Assembly: GCF_024160875.1 (NCBI RefSeq)
Contig: NZ_JAIULA010000007.1
Location: 1 to 64,000, forward strand
Direction of reading: 5' to 3'
Length of the DNA stretch: 64,000 bases
Origin: Ligilactobacillus ubinensis
GTDB taxonomy: Bacteria; Bacillota; Bacilli; Lactobacillales; Lactobacillaceae
In this document: in pieces, positions 37,315 through 46,697 of the stretch
Layout of the letters: each line of letters opens with the position of its first letter
How positions within the stretch are numbered: position 1 is the first letter of the stretch
Position numbers and translations under genes: made by a program
The notes under the pieces: generated by a model
Told to the model about the DNA's origin: nothing
What the model saw: only the letters and a program-made list of their open reading frames with translations
Database searches by the model: none

Positions 37315-39363
37315 TTAGCTAATTACCGTAAAGGTTTGGGCTAAGTTTTTCTTTAGATTTTCAGCAATATTATTTAGGTCTGCAACATGTTGGGTGAATT
37401 CTTCCATTGTTGCGAGTACTTCTTCAGAATTGGCAGAAACTTCCTGTGTTCCAGCAGAGTTTTCTTCAGTTGAAGCTGAAATGTTTTCTAGATTAGCTAA
37501 GAGAGTATTTTTGATGGAGATAATTTCTTGACTAATATTAGCTAATTCATTAATGCCATCAATCATTAGTTCACTATGTTTAGATACTTCTTTTGAAGAA
37601 TCAATAGAGGTATCAATTAATTGCGTTTGTTTTTGACTGTCCTCTAAAGATTCAGAAGTTTGTTTAACCATGTTAGAAGATTGTTCTTTAATTTTGATTA
37701 TAAGCTCTTCGATTTTCTTAGTGGATGCTTTACTTTTTTCAGAAAGTTCTCTAATTTCAGAAGCAACAACAGCAAAACCACGACCAGCTTCTCCTGCGCT
37801 AGCAGCTTCAATAGAGGCGTTTAATGCAAGTAAATTGGTTTGTTGAGATATTTCATTAATTACATTAATAATTTGACCAATGTTTTGGATGCTGCTATTG
37901 GATTCTTCCATTTTTTGCATTAATAACTTTAGTTTATCTAATTCGTGATACCAATTATCTTTTACTTCAGTTGCGATTTGAATATTATTTTTATTTATCT
38001 TTGATGCAGTTTGAGATTCATTGTTGATATTATTAACATTTGTATGCATATTTTCAATTGTACTTGAAAGATTTTGAAGTTGTTCAACACTTTTCTGTGT
38101 TTCATCAGCTTGTGAACTTGTAACAGTCGCAATTTCTGTAATTGTTTGTGCAACTTCACTTGTAGCTGTGTCAGTTTGCTTAGATAGAGTCAGTAAAGAA
38201 TCTGACATTTCTGAAACCTTGGTTCCTTCTTTTTTAATTTTTGTGATTAGATTACCAATAGAAGTAGTCATTTGGTTATAGTATGAAGTAAGACGTTGGA
38301 TTTCGGTACCATTTTTATTTGCAGTGACCATGCGGATAGCTAATCTATCTGAAAACTTACTTTTGTTAAGTTTGTCCGCGGATATAATTTGAATTTTACC
38401 ATTACCTGCATCTTTAAATGATGCAACAAAGATATTAATAATTTTTTTAATAATTCGAGTAATAATTCCTGCAAAAATCAAACATACAAAGAACATTACA
38501 ACAGAAACAATAATAGATGTTTTGATAATTGCTGACAATTCAGGCTTAAGCTCATTTTTCTCTGTTTTCGCAATGGCAATGGTAGAACTCCCACTATTTT
38601 TATGATAATAAACACGTTGGATTTTGGCACTATTAGTAGGTAAAAAAGAACTATTATTATTATTTCTAATAGAAGATTTAAGATTTTTAAATAATGTGGT
38701 TTTGGCTAAACTTTTGCCTATTAATTTTTTATTTTTTGAAGCAACTACAATACCATTAGATGAGAGTAAAAGCGCATTCCCGGTTCTCCCAACTTGAAGT
38801 TCACTAAGGCTTTGTTGAATAGAATTGTATGAAATATTAAAGGATAAAACACCTGTATGGCCTTGGGCATCTTTGACAACAGTAGATACACTTGTAACGT
38901 ATTCATTTGTATTAGCATCAATGTATGGTGCAGACCAAAAAATATGGCCTTGGTTTTTGATTGCTCCTTTATACCAAGGACGTGAGGTTGGTTTGAAGTT
39001 TGCGGGTAGTTTAGTACTATTTGCAACATATGATCCATCAGAAGTTGCAAAGATAGCGTTTTTAATCGTTCCATTTTCCTTTTCAGCTGCGGAAATTACT
39101 GTTTTAATATCATTTAAGTTAAAGTTTTGCTTGAAAGCAGATTGTGCAAGCATTCCGGTTAAAGCTTTTTTAGCAGAGCTTCTAAGAACAGTTTGACTAT
39201 GGTATACGCTAGCGACAGCAGCCTGTTTTGTGGTATTGCTTCTAGATATTAACAATTTTTTTGTGCTAGCATAAGAACTAATTGCTGTGATTAATATTGG
39301 AACTAAAGATATTAAGACTAAAAAGCCAATAATATATTTACTGATACTTTTTTTCTTAGACAT
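37315..39363 (-). CDS. Methyl-accepting chemotaxis protein, dCache type
   Basis: A 682-residue chemoreceptor. N-terminal membrane helix (about residues 10-32), an outer dCache domain (about 35-275) with SRPWYKGA at 127-134 and [12 protein letters not shown], a second helix (about 288-310), and a signalling domain whose hairpin tip reads [31 protein letters not shown] (broken here for length; near residue 505-535). It signals through CheA/CheW to flagella. The amino-acid-binding motif of dCache receptors is only partly kept: Phe123 replaces Tyr, and Asn176 replaces the last Asp. ATG at 39363 follows AAAAGAGG. It implies a motile organism. It closely resembles the second receptor at 46.7-48.8 kb in the signalling half. 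Confidence 0.93.
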   Translation of the reverse strand: MSKKKSISKYIIGFLVLISLVPILITAISSYASTKKLLISRSNTTKQAAVASVYHSQTVLRSSAKKALTGMLAQSAFKQNFNLNDIKTVISAAEKENGTIKNAIFATSDGSYVANSTKLPANFKPTSRPWYKGAIKNQGHIFWSAPYIDANTNEYVTSVSTVVKDAQGHTGVLSFNISYNSIQQSLSELQVGRTGNALLLSSNGIVVASKNKKLIGKSLAKTTLFKNLKSSIRNNNNSSFLPTNSAKIQRVYYHKNSGSSTIAIAKTEKNELKPELSAIIKTSIIVSVVMFFVCLIFAGIITRIIKKIINIFVASFKDAGNGKIQIISADKLNKSKFSDRLAIRMVTANKNGTEIQRLTSYYNQMTTSIGNLITKIKKEGTKVSEMSDSLLTLSKQTDTATSEVAQTITEIATVTSSQADETQKSVEQLQNLSSTIENMHTNVNNINNESQTASKINKNNIQIATEVKDNWYHELDKLKLLMQKMEESNSSIQNIGQIINVINEISQQTNLLALNASIEAASAGEAGRGFAVVASEIRELSEKSKASTKKIEELIIKIKEQSSNMVKQTSESLEDSQKQTQLIDTSIDSSKEVSKHSELMIDGINELANISQEIISIKNTLLANLENISASTEENSAGTQEVSANSEEVLATMEEFTQHVADLNNIAENLKKNLAQTFTVIS

Positions 39364-39524
39364 AATAAAACCTCTTTTCATAGTGTAACTAATAGTTATT
39401 ATCGGTAAATTAACTAAAAACTTAAGTAGAGTAATATTTAAATCTAAGAATGTAACAATGAAAAATAAAAGTGGGATAAAAGGTTGTTAATATTATCTAG
39501 CTACTTTTAGGTGTCAAATATTTG

Positions 39525-39562
39525 GATAAAAAAAATCCAGGACTTTTGTCCTAGATTTTTTA
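39525..39562 (-). terminator. Terminator of the oxidase operon
   Basis: On the minus strand AAAAAATCTAGGAC pairs with GTCCTGGATTTTTT around a four-base loop, followed by T residues, directly after the lactate oxidase stop. Confidence 0.88.
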
Positions 39563-39593
39563 AGAAGATAAGCTAAAGTATGGATTAAAAAAA

Positions 39594-40697
39594 CTATTTG
39601 CGGAATAATTTAGCTTTTTTAACATCCTCAATGGCTTGTGTACCAGCTAATTGCATATCAATTTTAAGTTCATCATTCAAATGGGTAATAACTGATGCAA
39701 CACCTTGTGATCCACCAAGGGCAAGGCCATAGATAATAGGACGAGCTAAGGCAACTAAGTCAGCCCCATTTGCGAGAGCCTTAAAGACATGTGATCCACG
39801 ACGAACGCCACTATCAAAGATAACAGGTACTCTATGATCAACTGCTTTAGCTATTTCATGTAATACATCAAAAGAAGCAGGGCCACCATTTAGTTGTCTA
39901 CCACCGTGATTAGATACATATATACCCTTGGCACCGGCACCGATAGCTAAAAGAGCATCTTCAGGTGACTGGATACCTTTAACAATGACAGGAAGATTTG
40001 TATATTCTGCAATTCTTTTAACATCTGCGGGACTAATTTTTTGAGCAGCAGCTGCATAGATTTCCATAATGCCTTTGCCTTGACCAGCGCCTTCACTGAA
40101 CTTGGCTAAATTAGCCATAGGAATTGGAAATTGGAAATTATTAATGATATCAGATTCACGATAGCCATCAACCGTTGCATCGGTTGTTAAAATAATTCCT
40201 TTAGCTCCAGCTTTTACAGCTTCATCTAATAAAGCATTGTTGAAATCCCAATCTTTACTCATATATAGTTGGAATAATTGTGGCGCACCATTACCAGCAG
40301 CAGCTGTATCTGCAATACTGGTTGAAGAATAAGTACTTTGTGACATTAAAGCACCTACAGAAGCAACACCCTTGGCAGTGGCTTTTTCACCTTGAGAATG
40401 AGCCAACCCTTGAGCAGCAGCTGGTGCCATCATAATTGGAGTACTTAATTTGTTACCAAACAAAGAAGTTTCTGTGTTTGGATTTTCCATATCTGTTAAA
40501 GATCTAGGAATAATTTGGACATGGTTGAAGGCTGTAGTATTTTCCTGCAATGTCCATTCGTCTTCTGAACCACCGCTAATGTAACCAAAACCACCAGTAG
40601 GAATAATATCCTTAGCTTTTTTCTCAAGAGATGGTAGGTTTAAAATGTCCAATTTTTCTTCACGATCACTTTGTTCATATCCATTAATTACTGTCAT
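39594..40697 (-). CDS. L-lactate oxidase (FMN-dependent alpha-hydroxyacid oxidase)
   Basis: A 367-residue TIM-barrel flavoenzyme. FGYISGGSEDEWTL near residue 35, MMAPAAAQGLAH near 85, QLYMSKD, VKGIQSPEDALLAI, the catalytic His in YVSNHGGRQLNGGPASFD, and IFDSGVRRGSHVFKALANGADLVALARP are all as in Aerococcus-type lactate oxidase. It turns L-lactate and O2 into pyruvate and H2O2. ATG at 40697 follows AGGAGG. It is the second gene after pyruvate oxidase, 27 bases behind its stop, and ends at a strong terminator. Other hydroxyacid substrates are possible. Confidence 0.9.
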   Translation of the reverse strand: MTVINGYEQSDREEKLDILNLPSLEKKAKDIIPTGGFGYISGGSEDEWTLQENTTAFNHVQIIPRSLTDMENPNTETSLFGNKLSTPIMMAPAAAQGLAHSQGEKATAKGVASVGALMSQSTYSSTSIADTAAAGNGAPQLFQLYMSKDWDFNNALLDEAVKAGAKGIILTTDATVDGYRESDIINNFQFPIPMANLAKFSEGAGQGKGIMEIYAAAAQKISPADVKRIAEYTNLPVIVKGIQSPEDALLAIGAGAKGIYVSNHGGRQLNGGPASFDVLHEIAKAVDHRVPVIFDSGVRRGSHVFKALANGADLVALARPIIYGLALGGSQGVASVITHLNDELKIDMQLAGTQAIEDVKKAKLFRK

Positions 40698-40724
40698 TAT
40701 AGGTTCCTCCTTTAATTTTTCCAA

Positions 40725-42479
40725 TTAATCTTCTAATGAATTTAGAAGATCACCAAATGCAGGTTGTTCAGTTTCATCGATATTATATTGTTTGCGGTAT
40801 TGATTTACCATGTCATCTCCAAATGCATTACGATCAACTGCTACAAAGCTTGTATCAATTGGATCTACATTTTGAATCTTAGCATCTAGCACGATTGGTA
40901 AATCATTGCCTGCAGCTTGTAATTCTTTAATTTTATCCATAGCTTGTTTCAATTCAGTCAAGTTAGTTGCTGTTAAACCAATTGCACCAAAGTTTTCAGC
41001 GGCTTTAGCCCAATCGGCACCTAATAAATCGATGCCATAAGGTGCTTGGTTAGCAACTAGTTTTTCATGTTGAATGAAACCAAAAACTTTATTTTCTAAA
41101 ACAACATTGATTACAGGAAGATGATACTTAACTTCTGTTAATAAATCAGGCATAACCATAGCATATCCACCATCACCTGAAATACTCCAAACTTGTTTAT
41201 CAGGATAACTTAATTTGCCAGCAAGGCCAGCAGGTAAACCAAAGCCCATTGTGCCATACCAAGCTGACATAGTGAATTGTTGCTGACGGTTAAGTGGTAA
41301 TTGACGGATTGCCCATTCAGTGTTGTTTCCAACATCTAGGCCAAAGACAGCATCATCACTCGCATTTTCCTTAATAGCTTTCATAACACCTTCAGCAGTT
41401 AAGCCGTTTTGATCATCATCAGCTAATTTATTTAACCAATTATCCCAATTCTTTTTGTTTCGTTGAGCAGCTTTCAAGAAAGCAGTTGGTTCAACCGAAA
41501 AATCAAATTGCAACAATTCTTGGAAGAATGATTTTGCATCAGCTAGAACGGTAATATCGGCATCATGTTGTTTGCCTAAATCAGCTAAATTATTATTAAC
41601 TTGGATAAATTTGATATTAGCTGGTAAGTAGCGAGCAAATGGGAAGTTTGTACCTACAAAAAGAACTAAGTCAGCAGCTTGTGATGCTTCAAAAGCAGGT
41701 TTTGTCCCTAAACGTCCACGTGAACCCATGAAGTTAGGATGGTCTGTAGGTATTACACCAGTTGCAGGTGCTGTTGAAAGAACAGGAAGACTGAATTTCT
41801 CAGAAACAGCAACAACTTCTTTTCTAGCACTGTAAGCTCCTTTGCCTACCCATAAAATTGGATGCTTAGCAGCTTTTAAAGCAGCTTTAACGTCAGCAAT
41901 ATCGTTTTTATTTGGTACAATTTTTTGAGGGATTGATTTAAGTGGAGCTGTTTTAAAACCATCAAAATCAATTTCTTGACCAGAAAGATCATCTGGAATG
42001 ATAACAACAGAAACGGAATTTGTTGCATAAGCAGAACGAATAGCTTCGTCAACAACGTAAGGAATTTGTTCTGCATTCACAACTTGTTTATGAAATTCAG
42101 CTACATCAACAAACATGGGATCTTGATTCATTTCTTGGAAGAAGTTTGTATTCATAACACCAGTTGCTGATTGACCGACAATTGCTAGTACGGGCACATG
42201 ATCCATTTTGGCATCATATAATCCGTTTAATAGATGAACTGCACCGGGGCCAGCTGAACCAAAACTTACACCAATTGTACCTGTAAGTTTTGCATCTGCA
42301 GCAGCAGCTAAAGCGCCAACTTCTTCATGACGAACTTGGATATATTTTAAATTTTTTCTTTCTTGATAAAAACCATCAACGGTATTATTAATTGAATCTG
42401 CTGTAATACCGTAAAGGTGGTCAATGTTCCAATCAACTAAAACTTTTGCTAATGCGTGTCCTGCTTGTATTTTACTCAT
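40725..42479 (-). CDS. Pyruvate oxidase (ThDP/FAD)
   Basis: A 584-residue enzyme of the POX family. The N-terminal domain has VRHEEVGALAAAADAKLTG with the catalytic Glu, followed by FGSAGPGAVHLLNGLYDAKMD; the FAD domain has NFMGSRGRLGTKPAFEA; and the ThDP motif is SGDGGYAMVMPDLLTEVKYHLP near 436-460. It converts pyruvate, phosphate and O2 to acetyl phosphate, CO2 and H2O2. ATG at 42479 has GAGGG about nine bases ahead. It is transcribed with lactate oxidase, so lactate can be drawn through pyruvate to acetyl phosphate with two H2O2 formed per lactate. A consensus promoter lies just upstream. Confidence 0.94.
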   Translation of the reverse strand: MSKIQAGHALAKVLVDWNIDHLYGITADSINNTVDGFYQERKNLKYIQVRHEEVGALAAAADAKLTGTIGVSFGSAGPGAVHLLNGLYDAKMDHVPVLAIVGQSATGVMNTNFFQEMNQDPMFVDVAEFHKQVVNAEQIPYVVDEAIRSAYATNSVSVVIIPDDLSGQEIDFDGFKTAPLKSIPQKIVPNKNDIADVKAALKAAKHPILWVGKGAYSARKEVVAVSEKFSLPVLSTAPATGVIPTDHPNFMGSRGRLGTKPAFEASQAADLVLFVGTNFPFARYLPANIKFIQVNNNLADLGKQHDADITVLADAKSFFQELLQFDFSVEPTAFLKAAQRNKKNWDNWLNKLADDDQNGLTAEGVMKAIKENASDDAVFGLDVGNNTEWAIRQLPLNRQQQFTMSAWYGTMGFGLPAGLAGKLSYPDKQVWSISGDGGYAMVMPDLLTEVKYHLPVINVVLENKVFGFIQHEKLVANQAPYGIDLLGADWAKAAENFGAIGLTATNLTELKQAMDKIKELQAAGNDLPIVLDAKIQNVDPIDTSFVAVDRNAFGDDMVNQYRKQYNIDETEQPAFGDLLNSLED

Positions 42480-42506
42480 ATTAATCAATCCCTCTTTCAA
42501 AAAAAT

Positions 42507-42562
42507 AAGATGTGTTATTTTTAAGCACATCTTTATCATAAACCTATTTATTAAATTGTCAA
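42507..42562 (-). promoter_or_regulatory. Promoter and inverted repeat controlling pyruvate and lactate oxidase
   Basis: On the minus strand TTGACA (42562-42557), a 16-base spacer and TATGAT (42540-42535) form a near-consensus promoter. Directly after the -10 box an inverted repeat AAGATGTG-N11-CACATCTT covers 42533-42507, followed by a T run. It could be a repressor operator at the start site, or a hairpin that terminates either the upstream Rrf2 transcript or early oxidase transcripts. Confidence 0.65.
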
Positions 42563-42580
42563 CCTTAATTTTGAAAAAAT

Positions 42581-43003
42581 TTATTTTTCTTGATACATTT
42601 GAACATCGTCAATGATATTTTGCAAGGATATTTTGTCCATACGAGCTTCTGCACTGCTTTGAATTTCTTGATAGTAGTGATCCATAACTTTAGGTATTAC
42701 AGTTCCAACAGAGCAAGTATCTGAAGTATTTGTGTCAACATTCAGTAAGTTGCGTTTTGTGGTAACTGCTAAGTAAATGTCTTTTAAGGTAATCTGTCTA
42801 ACATCATGTGCGATAGTAGGACGTGCAACACCACGTGTAGAAACAAGTAAACCATGTTTTTTTAGTTTTCCCATGATACGTCTAACCAAAGTTGCATCTG
42901 TATTGAGGCTACTAGCAATACGATCACTCTTTAAATTTTCGTCATCATGTAGTGCGATATAAACCATTATATGGGTAGCATCACTAAGTTGTGTATTTGC
43001 CAA
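42581..43003 (-). CDS. Rrf2-family transcriptional regulator
   Basis: A 140-residue winged-helix regulator: QLSDATHIMVYIALH, the HTH segment DRIASSLNTDATLVRRIMGKLKKHGLL and the wing with RGVARP. Only one Cys (in DTCSVG) remains in the region where iron-sulfur Rrf2 proteins carry three, so it is probably of the YwnA/CymR-like cluster-free kind. I prefer TTG at 43003, ten bases after AAAGGG, over GTG at 43012, which abuts that site. It lies directly upstream of the oxidase operon on the same strand and is the best candidate to control it through the inverted repeat there. Confidence 0.85.
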   Translation of the reverse strand: MANTQLSDATHIMVYIALHDDENLKSDRIASSLNTDATLVRRIMGKLKKHGLLVSTRGVARPTIAHDVRQITLKDIYLAVTTKRNLLNVDTNTSDTCSVGTVIPKVMDHYYQEIQSSAEARMDKISLQNIIDDVQMYQEK

Positions 43004-43048
43004 AACAAGCACACCCTTTCTATTATTTGTTGTTACTTATTTTAGCAC

Positions 43049-43078
43049 AATAAAAGCATAAAAACTTGTTTTATGCTT
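43049..43078 (-). terminator. Terminator between the anion permease and Rrf2 genes
   Basis: AAGCATAAAA pairs with TTTTATGCTT around a five-base loop, with TTATT after it on the minus strand. Confidence 0.65.
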
Positions 43079-43147
43079 AATCTTTAATATTATTTTTTGA
43101 GATATTAGAATATCTAGAAAAGTAAATAGCTAACAATTTAATAAAGG

Positions 43148-44248
43148 CTAAAGTAATAACAAACCCACTAGGCCTAATATAAGTAAACAAAAGGCATTTA
43201 TAAATGAGAATACTTTAAAAAAATGCCAAACTTGTGCTTTATCTAAAAATAAAGCAATTTGTTTTAAGGCTAATAGATTTGCGAGAGAAGCAATAATAGT
43301 TCCTAATCCACCAATATTAACACTTAGAAAAAGTGCATTAACATTATTAGTAAAGCCAGAAAGCAAGATTGTTGCAGGTACATTGCTAATAAATTGACTA
43401 CTAATGATCCCTATTAGATAAGTGGAGGTTGTTGTCTGTGTTAAAGTGTGGATAAATTGGGTCAAAAGCGAATTGCTCTTAAGCGAACTAACTATTAGAA
43501 AAAAGCAAACAAATGTTAATAGCAGTGCGTAGTCAACTTTAAAAATTGTCTGTGGTTTAGTAAATAAGGCGATTAATAAGGAACCAATAACGACAAACGA
43601 AATCGGAAGAATGCTAAAAATACCTAATAAAATAAAGCATAACGTTCCAATTGATATGATAACAAAAATAGGTTGGACAATAACTTTGCGTGCTGTATAA
43701 TTGTCAGTTTTACTAGGCTTGATAAAAAAAGTCAAACTTAGCAACAATAAAGGACTTACTATCATTAATGGAGATGAAAGTCTAAAAAAAGTAATAGCTG
43801 CTAATTTATAATTTGAAATTAAAAATAAATTTTGGGGATTACCAAATGGAGTAAAAGCACTACCTAAGTTAGCAGCCATAACAATCAAAGTTGCAGGAAA
43901 AGCAAATGAGAAATGCTGCTTTTGAACTATGTTAATAAACATGGGTATTAAGGTTAAAATAGCGACATCATTTGTTAAAAACATTGAACCTATAAAGGCT
44001 AACAAAGTTAAATATTGAACCGTTTGCCGCTTTGTAGATGAGTATTTTAATAAGATGTTACTTAAATAATCTAGAATACTAAATGAGTTTAACAATTGAA
44101 CACAGAGCATAAGAGATAATAATGATAAAATCGTATGCCAATTTATCTCTGAAAAATGTGGGGTTCCTAAAAATAAACTAAGAATAGCGCAAATAACTGA
44201 TATCCAAAGAATTTTATCATTTATAGTTCGCTTAATAAGCTGTTTCAT
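43148..44248 (-). CDS. Anion permease of the ArsB/NhaD (IT) superfamily
   Basis: A 366-residue membrane protein with ten or so helices. The motifs FLTNDVAILTLIPMFINIV and NLGSAFTPFGNPQNLFLISNY in the first half, and SQFISNVPATILLSGF in the second, are the paired ion-transporter repeats seen in CitM, ArsB and SLC13-type carriers. It is rather short for the family (usually 400 or more), but both repeats are present. Substrate could be a dicarboxylate, citrate or other anion. The start ATG at 44248 follows GCGGGGAA. It lies just behind the amino acid permease on the same strand with a gap of 51 bases. Confidence 0.8.
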   Translation of the reverse strand: MKQLIKRTINDKILWISVICAILSLFLGTPHFSEINWHTILSLLSLMLCVQLLNSFSILDYLSNILLKYSSTKRQTVQYLTLLAFIGSMFLTNDVAILTLIPMFINIVQKQHFSFAFPATLIVMAANLGSAFTPFGNPQNLFLISNYKLAAITFFRLSSPLMIVSPLLLLSLTFFIKPSKTDNYTARKVIVQPIFVIISIGTLCFILLGIFSILPISFVVIGSLLIALFTKPQTIFKVDYALLLTFVCFFLIVSSLKSNSLLTQFIHTLTQTTTSTYLIGIISSQFISNVPATILLSGFTNNVNALFLSVNIGGLGTIIASLANLLALKQIALFLDKAQVWHFFKVFSFINAFCLLILGLVGLLLL

Positions 44249-44299
44249 ATTTATTCCCCGCGATAATGATGAAATTTAAACAAATATTTCAAGATAAAA

Positions 44300-45736
44300 C
44301 TATAACTTTTTATTTTCATGTTTGGTTATTAAGGGAAGGATTGCACCTAATCCAATTAAAACAACAATTGCAATAATATTGATAATTAATTCATACCACC
44401 AAGTTGTACTTAAAAAACTGATATCTTGCGGAAGTACTCCAAAAAAAGTAGCGATTGCAGTAATTGCCAAAGCCCAAAAGCCAACAAGCCAAGCAAGCTT
44501 ATCATTTTTAATAAAAACATAGCTAGAAGGGTATTTCTTGCTGTTTTTTCTAACTTGCATAAAGGCATAGAATATCCAGCAAGTGACTCCGGGGGAAATG
44601 ATGCCATTTAGATTAAGCAACCAATTGAAGATATCGTTCATATCAGGTAAAAAAATACCTAATAAAAGAATAAAACCAGATAGTAGGCAGGTTAAAATAT
44701 ATCCATTAACTGGGAGACCATCTTTATTGGTTTTACGTAAAAACTTGGGCATAAACTGGGTCCCTGTATCTGAGATCAGCATTCTAGTCATTGCATCTAG
44801 TAAAACAGCTAAGAGAGCTGCTAGGTAAATAACTTCAGTCCAAGCAAACAAGTACATGAATAAGTTGCCTACGTGATATTGTTTGCCTAAAGCTTGGAAA
44901 GCATAATATGAACCATTCATTTTTAAATCTTCGGGTAAATGATGGGCATTAAAAAATATGCCTAAAGAAAATGAGCCAAAAATAGTTAAAAAGGCGGTCA
45001 TTATGACTAACATCCACATGGATTTAGGAAACTCGCTTGAAGGCTTTTTCATTTTGGTTACAAAAGGAGCAATTAGTTCGCAACCATTTACAGCATAAAT
45101 TAACAAACCAATAGTAGTTAAATATTTCAGATTAAATTTAGGAATAATAGAACTTAGATTCATTGGCTGTGTAGCGATATGTCCTCCCAATCCTAGAGAT
45201 GATATGGACATGATAACAAATAGAATCGTCATTCCAAACATAGCAATACCACCAATTGAGCTAAGTAGTTCAAGTGTATGTTTAAAACGAGATTGAATCG
45301 CAATAAAGACAACAAAAACAATTAATGTTAATAAGGCAAAATGTTCATTTGACATGGTGTCTTGAAATTTGCCACTACCTGTAATAGCCCACCCTATACC
45401 AACGACAACGGAATTAGCGGTATCAACAACATAAGGAATAGATGCAGCCCAGTACGTCCATGCAGTGAAATAGCCTAAGAATTCACCATTCGTACCTCTA
45501 ATCCAAGAACTAAGTCCGCCGCCTTCTTTATTAAAGATTGAGCCTAGTTGTCCCACCATTAGCGAATAAGGGATAACATATAAAAAAAGCATCAAGACCC
45601 AAGATGTTATAACGCCCATACCTTGATTCTTGAAATTATAAATTAAATCATCAAACCCAATAACTGTGACAAAACTCATCAAAGCTAGTGTAGGCCAGCT
45701 GATATAATGAGACTTAGTGGATAAATTTTCTTCCAT
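44300..45736 (-). CDS. APC-family amino acid permease
   Basis: A 478-residue permease with twelve predicted helices. The N-terminal helix region with SFVTVIGFDDLIYNF, the block GSIFNKEGGGLSSWIRGTNGEFLGYFTAWTYW, and the helix VNGCELIAPFVTKMKKPSSEFPKS (each broken for length) match the glutamate/GABA-like APC group. The EGGG motif corresponds to the substrate backbone-binding loop. It may import amino acids or exchange them for metabolic products. Its neighbour is an anion permease. It probably opens a two-gene unit. Substrate unknown. Confidence 0.83.
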   Translation of the reverse strand: MEENLSTKSHYISWPTLALMSFVTVIGFDDLIYNFKNQGMGVITSWVLMLFLYVIPYSLMVGQLGSIFNKEGGGLSSWIRGTNGEFLGYFTAWTYWAASIPYVVDTANSVVVGIGWAITGSGKFQDTMSNEHFALLTLIVFVVFIAIQSRFKHTLELLSSIGGIAMFGMTILFVIMSISSLGLGGHIATQPMNLSSIIPKFNLKYLTTIGLLIYAVNGCELIAPFVTKMKKPSSEFPKSMWMLVIMTAFLTIFGSFSLGIFFNAHHLPEDLKMNGSYYAFQALGKQYHVGNLFMYLFAWTEVIYLAALLAVLLDAMTRMLISDTGTQFMPKFLRKTNKDGLPVNGYILTCLLSGFILLLGIFLPDMNDIFNWLLNLNGIISPGVTCWIFYAFMQVRKNSKKYPSSYVFIKNDKLAWLVGFWALAITAIATFFGVLPQDISFLSTTWWYELIINIIAIVVLIGLGAILPLITKHENKKL

Positions 45737-45982
45737 AATAAAACAAACCTCGCTTAAAATAGACTATTTTAATATAAGTTAGGGATAAAAACTTTAAATT
45801 CTTTTTATCTCCGAATTTTTAGTGTCCCAAGACAGCTAGTGTACTTTGCCTTGTACTCCAGATGACATTAATGCTTCTTAGATAACTGCCATTTAGTTCA
45901 CTATCCTTAATAATAGCATAGCCCCTTAATATTGCGAGGAATATTTATATATTTAATTAATTGATGCTAGGAACTAGTAGAA

Positions 45983-46459
45983 TTACAATTTCTTTATAAG
46001 CCACATATCACAAGCGCTATGAGCAGTACCAGAAAGTGGTTGTGGAATTTCTTGAAAATCAAACTTTTGATAAAGATGTACGGCACTGGATAAATTTTTA
46101 AATGTTTCCAGATACAAACTTGTATATCCCATTTTTTTAGCATTTTCTTCTACCAAATTAATAATTTTTTTCCCAAATCCATAGCCACGAGCTTCAGGAA
46201 GAAAATAAAGTTTTTGTAGTTCAGCAATACCAGCTTGATTTAAAGGGGCTAAACCACCACCACCAAGGATTTGATTATTATGTTCAATAACCCAATAATG
46301 TGCCTTATCAGGTTGTGAATTATAAAATTCAGCTAGGGTGTCTAATTCAGGATCATAGTACGCAGTTCCAGGAATATTGTTACCAAATTCCGTAAGTGTT
46401 GTTTGGATAATATTTTTAATTGCTACATTGTCTTGTGGTCGAATATCGCGTAAAAACAA
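45983..46459 (-). CDS. GNAT-family N-acetyltransferase
   Basis: A 158-residue acetyltransferase. The acetyl-CoA-binding motif is YFLPEARGYGFGKKIINLVEENAKKMGY near residue 95 (R/Q-x-x-G-x-G/A form ARGYGFG). It transfers an acetyl group to an amine, in a protein or small molecule. I chose TTG at 46459: GGGAGTG lies six bases before it, whereas ATG at 46474 has no ribosome site. It is a single-gene unit. Acceptor not predictable. Confidence 0.85.
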   Translation of the reverse strand: MFLRDIRPQDNVAIKNIIQTTLTEFGNNIPGTAYYDPELDTLAEFYNSQPDKAHYWVIEHNNQILGGGGLAPLNQAGIAELQKLYFLPEARGYGFGKKIINLVEENAKKMGYTSLYLETFKNLSSAVHLYQKFDFQEIPQPLSGTAHSACDMWLIKKL

Positions 46460-46610
46460 AATAATCACTCCCATATCTATAATAAATTGTATTTTAGCAG
46501 AATATATAATTAAACAAAAGAAATATATCCGAAATTTTGAAATGGGATGTTAAAAGTAAACTTATTAAGTTAAAGTTGACTAATATTTAATCTATAAACG
46601 AAGTTATCAA

Positions 46611-46663
46611 AAAAGCGATTGTTTAGAGTTAGCTTATAATGCTAACTTTAAACAATCGCTTTT
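46611..46663. terminator. Long bidirectional terminator
   Basis: AAGCGATTGTTTAGAGTTAGC pairs with GCTAACTTTAAACAATCGCTT apart from one mismatch, around a seven-base loop with T and A runs at its ends. It ends the second chemoreceptor transcript. Confidence 0.92.
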
Positions 46664-46697
46664 GTCTTTTACTGTACTAGATGCAATAGACTATTAT

